Origin: Bacteroidota bacterium
GTDB lineage: Bacteria > Bacteroidota > Bacteroidia > Bacteroidales > Lentimicrobiaceae
Length of the DNA: 42,844 nt
Direction of reading: 5' to 3'
NCBI GenBank assembly: GCA_009773455.1
Contig: WSXU01000025.1
Coordinates: 2,685-45,528 of the forward strand
In this document: positions 25,679 to 34,788 of the stretch, one piece after another
How the letters are laid out: every line of letters begins with the position of its first letter
How positions within the stretch are numbered: the stretch's first letter is position 1
Notes under the pieces: model-generated
Databases searched by the model: none
Seen by the model: only the letters and a program-made list of their open reading frames with translations
What the model was told of the DNA's origin: nothing
Position numbers and translations under genes: made by a program

Positions 25679-28600
25679 TTATGGCTTTTTACTTGTAATA
25701 AATGAATTGGAATTATTGTCGAGAATAGATATATCCCCGGTATCCACTACTCCGTCTCCGGAAAGATCGGTCGGAACATAGCCTGTTGTAAATTCAGAAG
25801 CGTCGTTATCAACCATTGTCATATCGCCTGAATCGATGGTGCTATCAAGGTTAACATCTCCAGAAAAGAGGCACCATTTATCGCCAATGAGTTTCAGGTT
25901 ATTGCCGTATGCCTTTGACACACTGTCGGTAAAATCGTAGGTAACATAGTCGCCGGTGAAAATCAGGGGAACAGCCGACCAGGTTTCGATGCTGTTACGA
26001 TGAGAAAGGACAATATAATAGTCCCCGTCAAATGAAAGTGGCTTATAGAATTTCAGGGTGCCGTCCTGATGCAGTGGAACCATGCCTATGGTGTCCATGA
26101 CACCGTAAGGAGCAACGGGTGATGCCAGCATAATGCAGATCAGATCCGATACTGACCCGGGGAACTGATCACCGGTTTCACCTTTGGCTTTTCGCATCGA
26201 TGTCTGATTTTCTTCCAGAAGGCTTTCGAGGTAGAGGTTCAGTTTTATGGTTTTTAATTCCGGACCGACAGATCCGCTGATATAAAAATTTCCGGCCGGG
26301 ACATCGTTCATCGGATGATACCAGGTATCCTCCCAGCCACAGGCGGTAGAATCAAATCCGATGCATGTGTATCCGTGTGCATAGTTAAAAACCAGGTCGA
26401 AGAGTTTGCCGTTATCCGGTATGCTCCTGGGATTCTCATTTCCATCGAGATAGAGGCTGAGGTTTGCAATATCTTCTGTAACCAGATATTCATTCCCTTC
26501 AATCCACCACCAGTCCAGCTCCGGGTGAATGTTTTCAATGCCGGAATATGTCAGGACTTTGGGGTCGTAGATAAGGTTCAGGTTACCAAACTGGATATTT
26601 GTAAAATCACTGGCCGTTATGGGTATCCTGATGAGGGTATCGGCCAGGGAGACAATATTCGCGGCATTAATCACAGGTGCATTTGCAGGTGGTGGAATGT
26701 ATTCAGTGGCATGTAGTGTGACAATCTGTGTGGCAGCTCCCGGACAACTGTTGTAGATGTATTCATATTCACTTGTGGTCCATGAAAAGCAGAATTTTAC
26801 ATAAACGGAAGTTTCAGGTATGGAATCGTTTAACGGTGGAATGGAAAGGGAGTAGGTAAAACCGTGATCCGGGAAGAACGAAATCTGCATATCAGGAGAT
26901 GCGGTAATGAACAAGGAAGAGCTCAGGTTGCAGGCAGAAACTGTGTAAGGCAGGGGATCGGAACAATCGAACCGGATAACGCCTCCAAAGTCGAGAGAGT
27001 CAGGTGTAACCGTAATTGTGGGTTTGAGCAGATGAACGGTGTAATCTTCTGTTTCACCCGGACCAGCATAACCACAGGGTATCAATTCGCCGTACTTTAT
27101 TACCCTGACTCTCATCCTGAAAAGGCTGTCGGCCATTGCACCGAGGGGGGCAGATAAGTTTCCCGAAAACCGGTTGCTGTTTGATAAGGCCGGAATCTGC
27201 GTAAATTCACCCTGATCGGTAAAATCATTGTCACGGTTCCAGTCAAGCCATACCCCGCATTTTTCGTCAGGAAGTATTATGCTGTCATACAGGATATCGA
27301 TGGTATATTGTTTACCGGGAACGAGGGAAGCGGTCATCGAAGTATAGTCAGCGTATCCGTTGATTCCGCAGGTATTGTTCGGATTATTGATTTCGCCCAG
27401 ATTTATTCCTGCGATAAAATCACTGCACTCTCCGGAGGCGAAACAGTGTCTCACAGCGATATAACCTGTCCTTATTTCGGTATCATATCCTATGCTGTTG
27501 GTGGCTACCAGGGTAACTGAATAAATTCCCGGAACATTATAGGTCACAACAGGATTCTGATCGGTTGAAACAGATGGATTGCCTCCTTCAAAAGTCCATT
27601 GCCAGGAGGAGGGAGAGCCTGTTGATGTATCCGTGAATTCAATGCTCTGACCCGGATCCACCTGCCTTTGATTTACTGTAAACATAGCAACCGGAGGTGG
27701 TGTGTCAGATTGAAGCCTGATTACAGTTACCCCGAAATGCTGACGTCCGGCATATCTGCCGGCCCAGGTCATAGAATGCATGCTGTAATCCCAGGTATCG
27801 TGAAGGTACACCTGTTGTCCGGCTAAATCATAACCGTATCCCAGCATGGTATGGCCTGCAATGTGGATGAGTACCGGCCGGCCATTGTCAATTTCTTCAA
27901 CATACTGTTCAAATGTAAAACCGATGGTATTCCCGTTATATCCCATAATCATCTGGGAGTAATTTTCAACGATCTGATATCCGCGTGATTCATAAAACAG
28001 TTTCAAACCATGGCACCCGTCTCTGAAGTCAGGCTCCAGTAAGGTGAAATCAAACAACGGGCTTCCATCCGTGTACAGGAAGAAGGTGGAAGCTCCGTCG
28101 GGATTGCCATAGGCCGATTGATTGCTTCCCATAAAATCACCGGTACAGCTATCGTGAGGATGTTGCAGCCAGTTGTTTACAATGTATGGATCAGGGTCGC
28201 CGTTTTCATAATAATTCCAGTAATCGTCGGCATGCCCCCGGGTTACCCTGCCGTCGAGACCCTGCCGTGTCGCACTGACCGGACATTGGGAAAGTGTCTG
28301 ACCATTGATGACCACTGTGCCCCATATGGTGTTATCCATTGGCATGAGACCCCCATTGGCAGGACCAACATAAATATTGTCGTAACCTGAATTGTCATAA
28401 TATCCTGCAGCCATGGAAGCGGCGGTGGGAGCGCAACCGAACGACCAGTCGTAGGCTGGTACATCGCCGATTATGACGGCCCCCGGGGTAAGTGTGGCAG
28501 CGGGTGATCTGTAACCGGCAGGAGGTTTACCGGGCACTGTAATCAGGGATAATTCGCGACCGGAACTATCATAAAATGGTCCGGAAAGGTAGTTGCTGAC

Positions 28601-28771
28601 TGCATCCTGATCATCCTGAGAAAAACAACTGAAACCCGGGAGCAGAAAAAATACCGTAAGAAAGAAGATAACCTGAATTTGATGCAACAATGAATAATCC
28701 CTATAGGTCACCGAGGGGGAAGTTGTCAGGCATTGACATCTGATGAAGTTGATCACACTGTGTGCAACCAT
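25679..28771 (-). CDS. Secreted C39-like cysteine peptidase with PKD, GEVED, cohesin-like and dockerin-like modules
   Basis: A 1030-residue exported protein, paralogous to its downstream neighbour. A hydrophobic signal segment at 34-49 follows an unusually long N-region; TTG codons at 28690 and 28687 could be the true start. Catalytic candidates are Cys113 in SFGCAPTAASM, His307 in AGHTMLGYGY and Asp325 in LHDTWDY. Then PKD (about 360-440), GEVED (about 441-582, CGVWLDWNRDNDFTD and GETEDYTV), a beta-sandwich (585-690) and, absent from the neighbour, a cohesin-like domain at about 698-835 (DTLIRIPITASDF, GNLNLIYDPKVLTYSGIE, IPDNGKLFDLVFNY). The C-terminal shared module (838-1030) has SHRNSIETW and two calcium loops (DVNLDSTIDSGD, DLSGDGVVDTGD), and ends KKP. 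Function of the cohesin-like part is inferred from pattern only. Confidence 0.85.
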   Translation of the reverse strand: MVAHSVINFIRCQCLTTSPSVTYRDYSLLHQIQVIFFLTVFFLLPGFSCFSQDDQDAVSNYLSGPFYDSSGRELSLITVPGKPPAGYRSPAATLTPGAVIIGDVPAYDWSFGCAPTAASMAAGYYDNSGYDNIYVGPANGGLMPMDNTIWGTVVINGQTLSQCPVSATRQGLDGRVTRGHADDYWNYYENGDPDPYIVNNWLQHPHDSCTGDFMGSNQSAYGNPDGASTFFLYTDGSPLFDFTLLEPDFRDGCHGLKLFYESRGYQIVENYSQMIMGYNGNTIGFTFEQYVEEIDNGRPVLIHIAGHTMLGYGYDLAGQQVYLHDTWDYSMHSMTWAGRYAGRQHFGVTVIRLQSDTPPPVAMFTVNQRQVDPGQSIEFTDTSTGSPSSWQWTFEGGNPSVSTDQNPVVTYNVPGIYSVTLVATNSIGYDTEIRTGYIAVRHCFASGECSDFIAGINLGEINNPNNTCGINGYADYTSMTASLVPGKQYTIDILYDSIILPDEKCGVWLDWNRDNDFTDQGEFTQIPALSNSNRFSGNLSAPLGAMADSLFRMRVRVIKYGELIPCGYAGPGETEDYTVHLLKPTITVTPDSLDFGGVIRFDCSDPLPYTVSACNLSSSLFITASPDMQISFFPDHGFTYSLSIPPLNDSIPETSVYVKFCFSWTTSEYEYIYNSCPGAATQIVTLHATEYIPPPANAPVINAANIVSLADTLIRIPITASDFTNIQFGNLNLIYDPKVLTYSGIENIHPELDWWWIEGNEYLVTEDIANLSLYLDGNENPRSIPDNGKLFDLVFNYAHGYTCIGFDSTACGWEDTWYHPMNDVPAGNFYISGSVGPELKTIKLNLYLESLLEENQTSMRKAKGETGDQFPGSVSDLICIMLASPVAPYGVMDTIGMVPLHQDGTLKFYKPLSFDGDYYIVLSHRNSIETWSAVPLIFTGDYVTYDFTDSVSKAYGNNLKLIGDKWCLFSGDVNLDSTIDSGDMTMVDNDASEFTTGYVPTDLSGDGVVDTGDISILDNNSNSFITSKKP

Positions 28772-28789
28772 AGGATTTCTGTGTTTGTT

Positions 28790-28907
28790 TTTGCCGGAAT
28801 AAGTATCATCAGCATGACATTACCCCTTCCTTTTATCTATTGATCAATCCAGTAAACCCCGTCCGGCTTGCGCAGGGCGATTATCCTTAATGTTTTATTC
28901 CGGCAAA
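28790..28907. repeat. 13-bp perfect inverted repeat upstream of the second peptidase gene
   Basis: TTTGCCGGAATAA at 28790-28802 and its exact reverse complement at 28895-28907 enclose 92 bases. It sits in the leader or promoter region of the leftward peptidase gene that starts at 28771. It could form a long-range hairpin in RNA or be the ends of a tiny insertion. Confidence 0.6.
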
Positions 28908-29340
28908 TGTAAGTTGCCTGAAACGAAGCTTAATGTCTTTTTTCATTTATCCGGTTTCTCCGGATTTAAGAAGCGGAAAAGAACGGAAAAAGAAAAGGAG
29001 AACAATTTTATATCATTATAAATGAGTGCAATACAAAACTATTTCTTCAAAACTAAAGCAAATATAGGCTTTTAAAGGTATTTGTGCCGGTAGCAGGCAA
29101 CTATTTATTAACTTTTAATTCTTAATATCTTTGTGTTTAGGTTATTCAGTTGACATTTCCGGCCAAAAGGTAAAATCGGACTTTCAGAAAGTACATGATA
29201 TGATCACAAAAGAAAGCAACCTCAATGATTGATATCCCAGCCATCCAGGCATGGGAAAGGGTATGTGATTTTTATATGTTTGCCTGTTTCACTGATCAGC
29301 ACATTTCATCTGAGCTGTTTTCCCGAACGCATATGGTTTC
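28908..29340. other. Intergenic, AT-rich, no supported gene
   Basis: Between the peptidase leader and the end of the M19-like gene. A TATCTTTG box on the plus strand (29126-29133) could start RNA near 29137. Only very short open frames follow it, the longest 39 codons at 29225-29344, overlapping the M19-like stop codon. I do not call a gene. Confidence 0.3.
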
Positions 29341-30843
29341 CTAGTATGAACTGGTAACCCATCGCTGAATCAGCCTTTCTGTATTTTTAACCATAATTTT
29401 TTCAACCAGTTCACTGGCTCCTATGGTAGTATACGCATGCAGATTGCATTTTCCAAACACAGCAATCAGCTTGACTGCAAAATCGGGCATAGCGGAAGCA
29501 TCAGGAACCTCGGGCAGGGAAGCCACCAGGCCGTCATAATCTGTTCCGATCGCAATATGTCCGGTAGCATCGATTCCGATGTTGTTTCCAATCCTGAGGA
29601 TGTGTAACACCTGATTCGCAAAATGGAGAACCCCTTTTATACTCGTGTAATCCAGATCCTTTCCATCAAAAAGATCATCATCACCGTCATCATCACCGAA
29701 ATCACTCTCTGAGTTGGAGACCATCAGGGTGGAATCTTTCTCGCTTTTAAAGGAAAAAGCTTCATAACTGCTTAAAAATTCTTTTGGTGGTTTATGCTTC
29801 CCGCCTATAATTCTGATGTCGAATGAAATACCAATAATCCCATCCGATTTCAGAATCTCAGCAATATCTTCGTCATACATGTTAATGGTCGAGGGATTGA
29901 AAAAAGTCCCGGCAATAATTCCGGGAACCTGCTGGTAAACTACCTTGTAGAATTTTCTGAAAAAAGGTTGAACCAATTTCCTTACATACTGATGATTGGT
30001 TCTGGAGATGCCGGTAACGCCGACGTGTGAGGCGATGATCGGCATATTTTCATATTCCATCTGCTTCCTGTAGGCGTAAAAATCAATACGGCTGCGAAGA
30101 CTGAGATGCTTTACATCTACCAGAACCTTACGCCCATTGCGCTCAGTATAGCACTCATCGATCAGTTTTCTTCCGCAATCCGTAAGCCCCGATCCCCTGG
30201 GTACAAAATAGTATTTGCCGGCACTCTTCATTCCGTAAGCGTGATTGGCAAATACCATTTGCTGCATATGCGACATGGTAATATAAAGCAGAGGCATACG
30301 CAACCTGAAGTGCCTGAAATTATCCAGCATTTTTACTGTATCGTTGTGCTCATTTTTACCATATCGTAATGAATGTCCGCCTTCGAGCGTGAAAACCACA
30401 TGAATGGTGTCGGGGTTTTCCGGGTCATAATCCTGCCAGCTGTGAAGTATTTTCAGTTGTTTTTGTTTTCCATCCACAAGACATGCTGGCCTTGATAAAA
30501 TATGATCAAGCTCATCGTTGGCATAATCAAATGAAGTCCATTGATTCTGTCTGATTTCCCTCAGCCTTTTGTTGGCGAGTTTTTTATCAACCAGCCGCGC
30601 CAAAATCTGCAATAAATCGACATCGGCCAGTTTGGTTTCGAGCGGATACAATGCAACGACTGCAATGCTGCAGTTGCCTTTGGCCATCTGACTGAGACTG
30701 CTTTGCGAATCAAAAGTATTCCTGCTGACAAAATCGATGGCTTCGGAGACATTCACATTGGTCCAGCACGACGGCCTGCTATTGCTGTCTTTGCACAACA
30801 TAGTCTTCAGACTGACATGGACATGCAGATCGGTGTAGCGCAT
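29341..30843 (-). CDS. Metal-dependent hydrolase related to membrane dipeptidases (peptidase M19-like)
   Basis: A 500-residue protein without signal peptide, so probably cytoplasmic. Candidate metal ligands follow the M19/amidohydrolase order: His7 and His9 in DLHVHVS, Glu154 in FTLEGGHSL, His246 in VDVKHLS, His273 in IASHVGVTG and Asp435 in AIGTDYDGL. The last motif is the M19 hallmark (GSDFDG-like). Two departures: the first motif is HxH where renal dipeptidase has HxD, and the protein is over 100 residues longer than usual, with an acidic insert near 378-396 (DFGDDDGDDDLFDG). M19 enzymes cleave dipeptides; the changed ligand and the insert make the substrate uncertain. It stands alone, leftward, opposite pbpC. 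Confidence 0.7.
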   Translation of the reverse strand: MRYTDLHVHVSLKTMLCKDSNSRPSCWTNVNVSEAIDFVSRNTFDSQSSLSQMAKGNCSIAVVALYPLETKLADVDLLQILARLVDKKLANKRLREIRQNQWTSFDYANDELDHILSRPACLVDGKQKQLKILHSWQDYDPENPDTIHVVFTLEGGHSLRYGKNEHNDTVKMLDNFRHFRLRMPLLYITMSHMQQMVFANHAYGMKSAGKYYFVPRGSGLTDCGRKLIDECYTERNGRKVLVDVKHLSLRSRIDFYAYRKQMEYENMPIIASHVGVTGISRTNHQYVRKLVQPFFRKFYKVVYQQVPGIIAGTFFNPSTINMYDEDIAEILKSDGIIGISFDIRIIGGKHKPPKEFLSSYEAFSFKSEKDSTLMVSNSESDFGDDDGDDDLFDGKDLDYTSIKGVLHFANQVLHILRIGNNIGIDATGHIAIGTDYDGLVASLPEVPDASAMPDFAVKLIAVFGKCNLHAYTTIGASELVEKIMVKNTERLIQRWVTSSY

Positions 30844-31178
30844 TTTTTTGGGGTGTTAGATATTTGGGTTGTGTTCCGGCATGATAGGGTTGAATGATTC
30901 TTTTGCAATTTTCTGACGAAAGAAAAGTATGGTGGTTATGGAAATTTTTTTACTGAGTAAATCAGTAATTACAAACATAAGATGTCGTCTTCGGGAATAC
31001 AAGAAATGGTAACTAATTAACAACTAATTAACTATCAGGACATTTTCAGCGCTTACATCTGACATTTCAGCATAATCAAGTTTTCAGGGAGCATTCAACC
31101 GTTTTCTCAGCACAATTTTGAAAGCCGTCAGTTATTATCATGTATCCTGCCTTGAGGTTTCAACCGACAGGCTCGTAG
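30844..31178. other. Intergenic region between divergent genes
   Basis: AT-rich region between the M19-like gene and pbpC. An 11-base direct repeat (AACTAATTAAC twice in tandem) lies near 31006-31027. No open frame with gene-like character seen. The pbpC promoter lies just to the right. Confidence 0.3.
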
Positions 31179-31206
31179 TTGCATGATCATGGAAATTGTA
31201 ACTTTG
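31179..31206 (+). promoter_or_regulatory. Putative promoter of pbpC
   Basis: TAACTTTG (31199-31206) matches TAnnTTTG, with TTG at 31179-31181 upstream after 17 bases, slightly short of the usual spacing. It lies inside the longest open frame, which argues for the start codon at 31224 instead of 31179, with a leader of about 14 bases. Confidence 0.5.
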
Positions 31207-31223
31207 CAAACAACATCCTGAAG

Positions 31224-33569
31224 ATGCTTTTTCTAAGACCCGGACTAAAGAGTGGATTGAATTGGGTGAGAAAATTTCACCGGGGATGGTTGTTTTTTGC
31301 AGTGATCCTTTTCCTGTTTCTACTGTTTTTGCTGATCGATGCGATTTTTCCATTCAGGACAGACAAAGTTGTTTATTCAAGGGTAATTTATGCTTCTGAC
31401 AGCACCATGTTGCATGGCTTTCTGAGTACAGACCAGAAGTGGAGGTTATATGCGGATGAAGATGAGATTACATCTGATCTTCGCCGGGCTTTTATATTCA
31501 AAGAAGACCGTTGGTTTTATTACCATCCCGGGGTAAATCCGCTGGCAGTTGTCAGGGCTGTATGGAACAACCTGAGCAAAGGACACCGCACGTCAGGCGC
31601 TTCAACCATTACGATGCAACTTGCACGGCTGCTTGATCCTGCACCACGGACCATTCGCAGCAAATTCCGCGAAATGTTCCATGCCCTTCAGCTGGAATGG
31701 CATTATTCCAAGAATGAAATATTGCAGCAATATCTGAACCTGCTGCCTTATGGCGGCAACATCGAAGGGGTGAAATCGGCTTCACTGATCTATTTCGGCC
31801 AGTCACCAAAGGCGCTTAGCTCCGCCCAGGTGGTGATGCTTACGGTTATTCCCAACGATCCCAATGCCCTGCGACCGGGAAAAAACTACGACCGCCTGTT
31901 GCAGCGACGCAACCACTGGCTGGGAAGGATGAAAAATGAAGGCATTTTCACCGACGCTTCCATCGTTGATGCATTGTCTGAGCCGTTTGAACATCGCAGG
32001 TATCCGGTACCTTCACTGGCTCCGCATCTTGCAGTCAGGCTTAGAGGACAGCCCATGGATAAGCACGGACTCATCACCACACTGAAACCGTCATTGCAGG
32101 ACCGGGTGCAGGGACTGGTTAAAAACCATGTAAGGCTTCTCCGGACCATGCAGATAACCAATGCCGCTGTGCTGGTTGTGAATAACAGGACAATGGAAGT
32201 GGAAGCTTATGTAGGATCAGCCGGTTTTGGTGAAGATAATTTTCAGGGTCAGGTTGATGGTGTAAGAGCACTTCGCTCGCCGGGTTCGGCCCTGAAACCA
32301 TTGCTATACGCTCTTGCTTTCGACCAGGGCATAGTAAGTCCGAAAATGGTCATTACAGATGTTCCTGCCAATTTCAACGGTTACCGGCCTGAGAACTTTG
32401 ATGAAACTTACCGGGGGAAAATTACGGTTGAGCAGGCCCTTGCGCTGTCGTTGAACGTACCAGCAGTAAACCTTCTCGACAAACTTGGCAGTGAAACCTT
32501 TTTACATGCATTGTCAAAAAGTGGATTTCACTGGATCGGGAAGAACAGTGGGCGGCTGGGGCTTTCGGTGGTTCTTGGCGGATGTGGTTCGACCCTTGAA
32601 GAACTGACCACACTTTATGCGGGTTTTGCCAATGATGGTGTCATCAGACAGCTGAGGTTTTCCGCATCAGATCATGACCGGATTCCGGACACCGTATGTT
32701 CACCCGGAGCAGCCTATATGGTTACCCAGATTTTAACCGGCCTGAAGCGCCCCGATCTTCCCGGGCAATACCAGGCATCTGCTGATTTGCCCAGAATAGC
32801 GTGGAAAACAGGCACATCCTACGGCAGACGTGATGGCTGGGCCATAGGATATAACCGGGATTATACAGTAGGTGTATGGACCGGTAATTTTCCGGGAAAC
32901 GGCATCCCGGAGCTGAATGGTGCCGATTGTGCTGTACCGTTGCTCTTCAATATCTTCAGGGCCATCAGCCCGGCTAACCGGCCCGACTGGTTTGCTCCGC
33001 CGGAAGACCTTGACTTCAGGCTTGTCTGTTCTGAGTCGGGAATGCCTCCCGATACCTTCTGTCATCATGTAACCATGGATTATTTCCTTCCCGGTATATC
33101 ACCGTCGACCCGATGCAATCATCTTCAGCGGCAATACGTGAACGGCGCGGGCACCATGAGTTACTGCCGTTCCTGTTTACCCGACAAAGGGTATAAGGAA
33201 GTGCTTTACCCTTACTATCCGGCCGATCTTATTTCGTGGTACAGCGAAATGCAGATACCCTTTGAAGCTGTACCACCGCACAATCCGCAATGCTCGGCCA
33301 TTCATCAGGGAGATGCTCCTTTGGTTACTTCTTTAACCGATGGTGCAGAATACCTGCTGATCTACGGCAGGAAACAGCAGTTGATGCTGTCGTGTAATGC
33401 CGAAAACGGAGTGAGTAAAGTATACTGGTATCTGAATGACCGGTTTTACAAAGCGGCCCTTCCGACGGAGAAGATTTTTTTTACCCCTGAAGCAGGAACA
33501 TGTAAAATCAGTTGTTCGGATGACAGGGGACGAAACCGTGATCTGTGGGTGAAGGTGACGTTTATTTAA
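31224..33569 (+). CDS. pbpC: Penicillin-binding protein 1C, bifunctional peptidoglycan glycosyltransferase/transpeptidase
   Basis: Class A penicillin-binding protein acting in the periplasm on lipid II and peptidoglycan stems. With the start at 31224 it has 781 residues. A single membrane anchor (about 22-40) is followed by the glycosyltransferase domain with the catalytic glutamate in FKEDRWFYYHPG (Glu94), SGASTITMQLAR and the ILQQYLNLLPYGG helix. The transpeptidase domain has SPGSALKP (Ser355, Lys358), SLNVPAV (SxN) and KTGTS (Lys528). The C-terminal part with several cysteines matches the PBP1C-type extension. PbpC is often paired with an alpha-2-macroglobulin gene; none is here. The frame extends to an ATG at 31179, but the promoter box at 31199 favours 31224. 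Confidence 0.93.
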   Translation: MLFLRPGLKSGLNWVRKFHRGWLFFAVILFLFLLFLLIDAIFPFRTDKVVYSRVIYASDSTMLHGFLSTDQKWRLYADEDEITSDLRRAFIFKEDRWFYYHPGVNPLAVVRAVWNNLSKGHRTSGASTITMQLARLLDPAPRTIRSKFREMFHALQLEWHYSKNEILQQYLNLLPYGGNIEGVKSASLIYFGQSPKALSSAQVVMLTVIPNDPNALRPGKNYDRLLQRRNHWLGRMKNEGIFTDASIVDALSEPFEHRRYPVPSLAPHLAVRLRGQPMDKHGLITTLKPSLQDRVQGLVKNHVRLLRTMQITNAAVLVVNNRTMEVEAYVGSAGFGEDNFQGQVDGVRALRSPGSALKPLLYALAFDQGIVSPKMVITDVPANFNGYRPENFDETYRGKITVEQALALSLNVPAVNLLDKLGSETFLHALSKSGFHWIGKNSGRLGLSVVLGGCGSTLEELTTLYAGFANDGVIRQLRFSASDHDRIPDTVCSPGAAYMVTQILTGLKRPDLPGQYQASADLPRIAWKTGTSYGRRDGWAIGYNRDYTVGVWTGNFPGNGIPELNGADCAVPLLFNIFRAISPANRPDWFAPPEDLDFRLVCSESGMPPDTFCHHVTMDYFLPGISPSTRCNHLQRQYVNGAGTMSYCRSCLPDKGYKEVLYPYYPADLISWYSEMQIPFEAVPPHNPQCSAIHQGDAPLVTSLTDGAEYLLIYGRKQQLMLSCNAENGVSKVYWYLNDRFYKAALPTEKIFFTPEAGTCKISCSDDRGRNRDLWVKVTFI

Positions 33570-33665
33570 GTTCCAAGTTCCAAGTTCCAAGTTCCAAGTT
33601 CCAAGTTCCAAGTTCCAAGTTCCAAGTCTAAAGTCTAAAGTAAAAAGTAAAAAGTCTAAAGTAAA
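33568..33665. repeat. Period-7 tandem repeat of 14 units after pbpC
   Basis: Eight perfect copies of AAGTTCC, then AAGTCTA twice, AAGTAAA twice, AAGTCTA and AAGTAAA, all in register with consensus AAGTNNN. It begins on the last two bases of the pbpC stop codon. Read on the other strand it produces a spurious open frame with repeating LGTWNLE. The rest of the gap up to 33756 holds no gene. Confidence 0.95.
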
Positions 33666-33756
33666 GGCCATAGGATTGGTATGTTAGCATCGGGGATTCC
33701 TGATGTGGCTGTTATAAATCTTCATCAGCATTTATCAGCAATTTATGTAGTATATA

Positions 33757-33786
33757 TTGGATTTTATCCCAACAATCATACCTTTG
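33757..33786 (+). promoter_or_regulatory. Bacteroidota-type promoter for the lipoprotein at 33868
   Basis: TTG (33757-33759), 19 bases, then TACCTTTG (33779-33786). Predicted RNA start near 33790 gives a leader of about 78 bases. Confidence 0.5.
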
Positions 33787-33867
33787 GCTTTAATGCGAAC
33801 CCGGTGTATTCCGGGATTACTAATCTGTTAGCTGATTTGACTCAACGATTAATCTAAAAACACTCAA

Positions 33868-34788
33868 ATGAAATCCAAAAATTGCAGGGTCCTTGTGGCC
33901 ACCTCATTTGCTATACTGTCGATTTTACTTGTCACATCATGTGGTGATCCGGAAGATGATAAAGAATCAAGGGGGCCGAGGCTGAAACAGGTGATTTCTG
34001 AACTTGAGGCGGACGATCCTTTAATGAATGAAACTGATTCAATTCATTTTCTATATAATGCCGGCAATCAGTTGATAGCCATGGTCGGAAATCAGTCGGG
34101 GGACTCTATCAGCATGTTTTATAACCAGGATGGCACCATCAGTAAAGCCGAGATCAGGGGGATGGATTATGATAATTACACCATGATGTATGCCTGGTCG
34201 GGAAACACTGTAACTATGACTGAAACGGATTATCCTGACGGGAAAGCGGTGATTGATTTAAACAGCAATGGTCAGATGGTAAGGATGGAATCCTGGGCCT
34301 TTTATGAGCAGCAGTGGATTCTTGGGTTTTATATTGTGTATACATGGGCAGAGAATAACCTGATTTCGGAAGAGACCTGGTATCCTGCGGACATAAGCAG
34401 TAATTTCAGGTATCAGGCAAAAGGAACGCCACCTGCAGGAGCGTTATTAAAGTATTCTCCACATTCTGTGCTGCGAAATAATCACTTAAATGGGAAAACA
34501 GGGAATTTAAAACAGGATTTTGTGAGGGAAGTTGTGGTGACCTATACTTATGACAATAAAATCAATCCGCTGAAAGATTTTCAGATATACAAGTTTTCCG
34601 AAATCGCTTTTTATAGTTCTGTGAATAACATGATTTCCGATGAAATCGTTGTGTATAACAGTTCCGGTGGAATAGAGGAAACCTATGAAGACAGTTATAC
34701 CTTTACCTACAATACCGGGAATTATCCATTGAGTAAGCTGGAAGATTACATCACCTGGTCGTTTACGGAAACCTATCAATACGAATAA
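33868..34788 (+). CDS. Lipoprotein of unknown function, YD-repeat-like beta protein
   Basis: A 306-residue protein with a lipoprotein signal peptide ending LLVTSC (Cys25). The next residues, GDPEDDKES, are strongly acidic, as in the export signal that sends Bacteroidota lipoproteins to the outer face of the outer membrane; surface location is inferred. The body is made of short beta-strand repeats (FLYNAGNQLIAM, FYNQDGTISKAE, YAWSGNTVTMTE, VIDLNSNGQMVRM, YTWAENNLISEE) of the kind seen in DUF4595-like and YD-repeat proteins. No catalytic motif is visible. It has its own promoter-like element and is followed by 339 bases before ychF, so probably a single-gene unit. Confidence 0.8.
   Translation: MKSKNCRVLVATSFAILSILLVTSCGDPEDDKESRGPRLKQVISELEADDPLMNETDSIHFLYNAGNQLIAMVGNQSGDSISMFYNQDGTISKAEIRGMDYDNYTMMYAWSGNTVTMTETDYPDGKAVIDLNSNGQMVRMESWAFYEQQWILGFYIVYTWAENNLISEETWYPADISSNFRYQAKGTPPAGALLKYSPHSVLRNNHLNGKTGNLKQDFVREVVVTYTYDNKINPLKDFQIYKFSEIAFYSSVNNMISDEIVVYNSSGGIEETYEDSYTFTYNTGNYPLSKLEDYITWSFTETYQYE

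Noticed and set aside
29225-29344. 39-codon frame on the plus strand behind a TATCTTTG box
   Set aside because: Short, overlaps the end of the M19-like gene, and has no feature beyond an open frame.
31179-31223. ATG at 31179 as start of pbpC
   Set aside because: The TAACTTTG promoter box lies inside this stretch and the 15 extra residues look non-conserved; 31224 is preferred.
33333-33671. 112-codon leftward frame with repeating LGTWNLE residues
   Set aside because: It is the translation of the AAGTTCC heptamer array plus the antisense of the pbpC 3' end; a known kind of spurious frame, not a gene.
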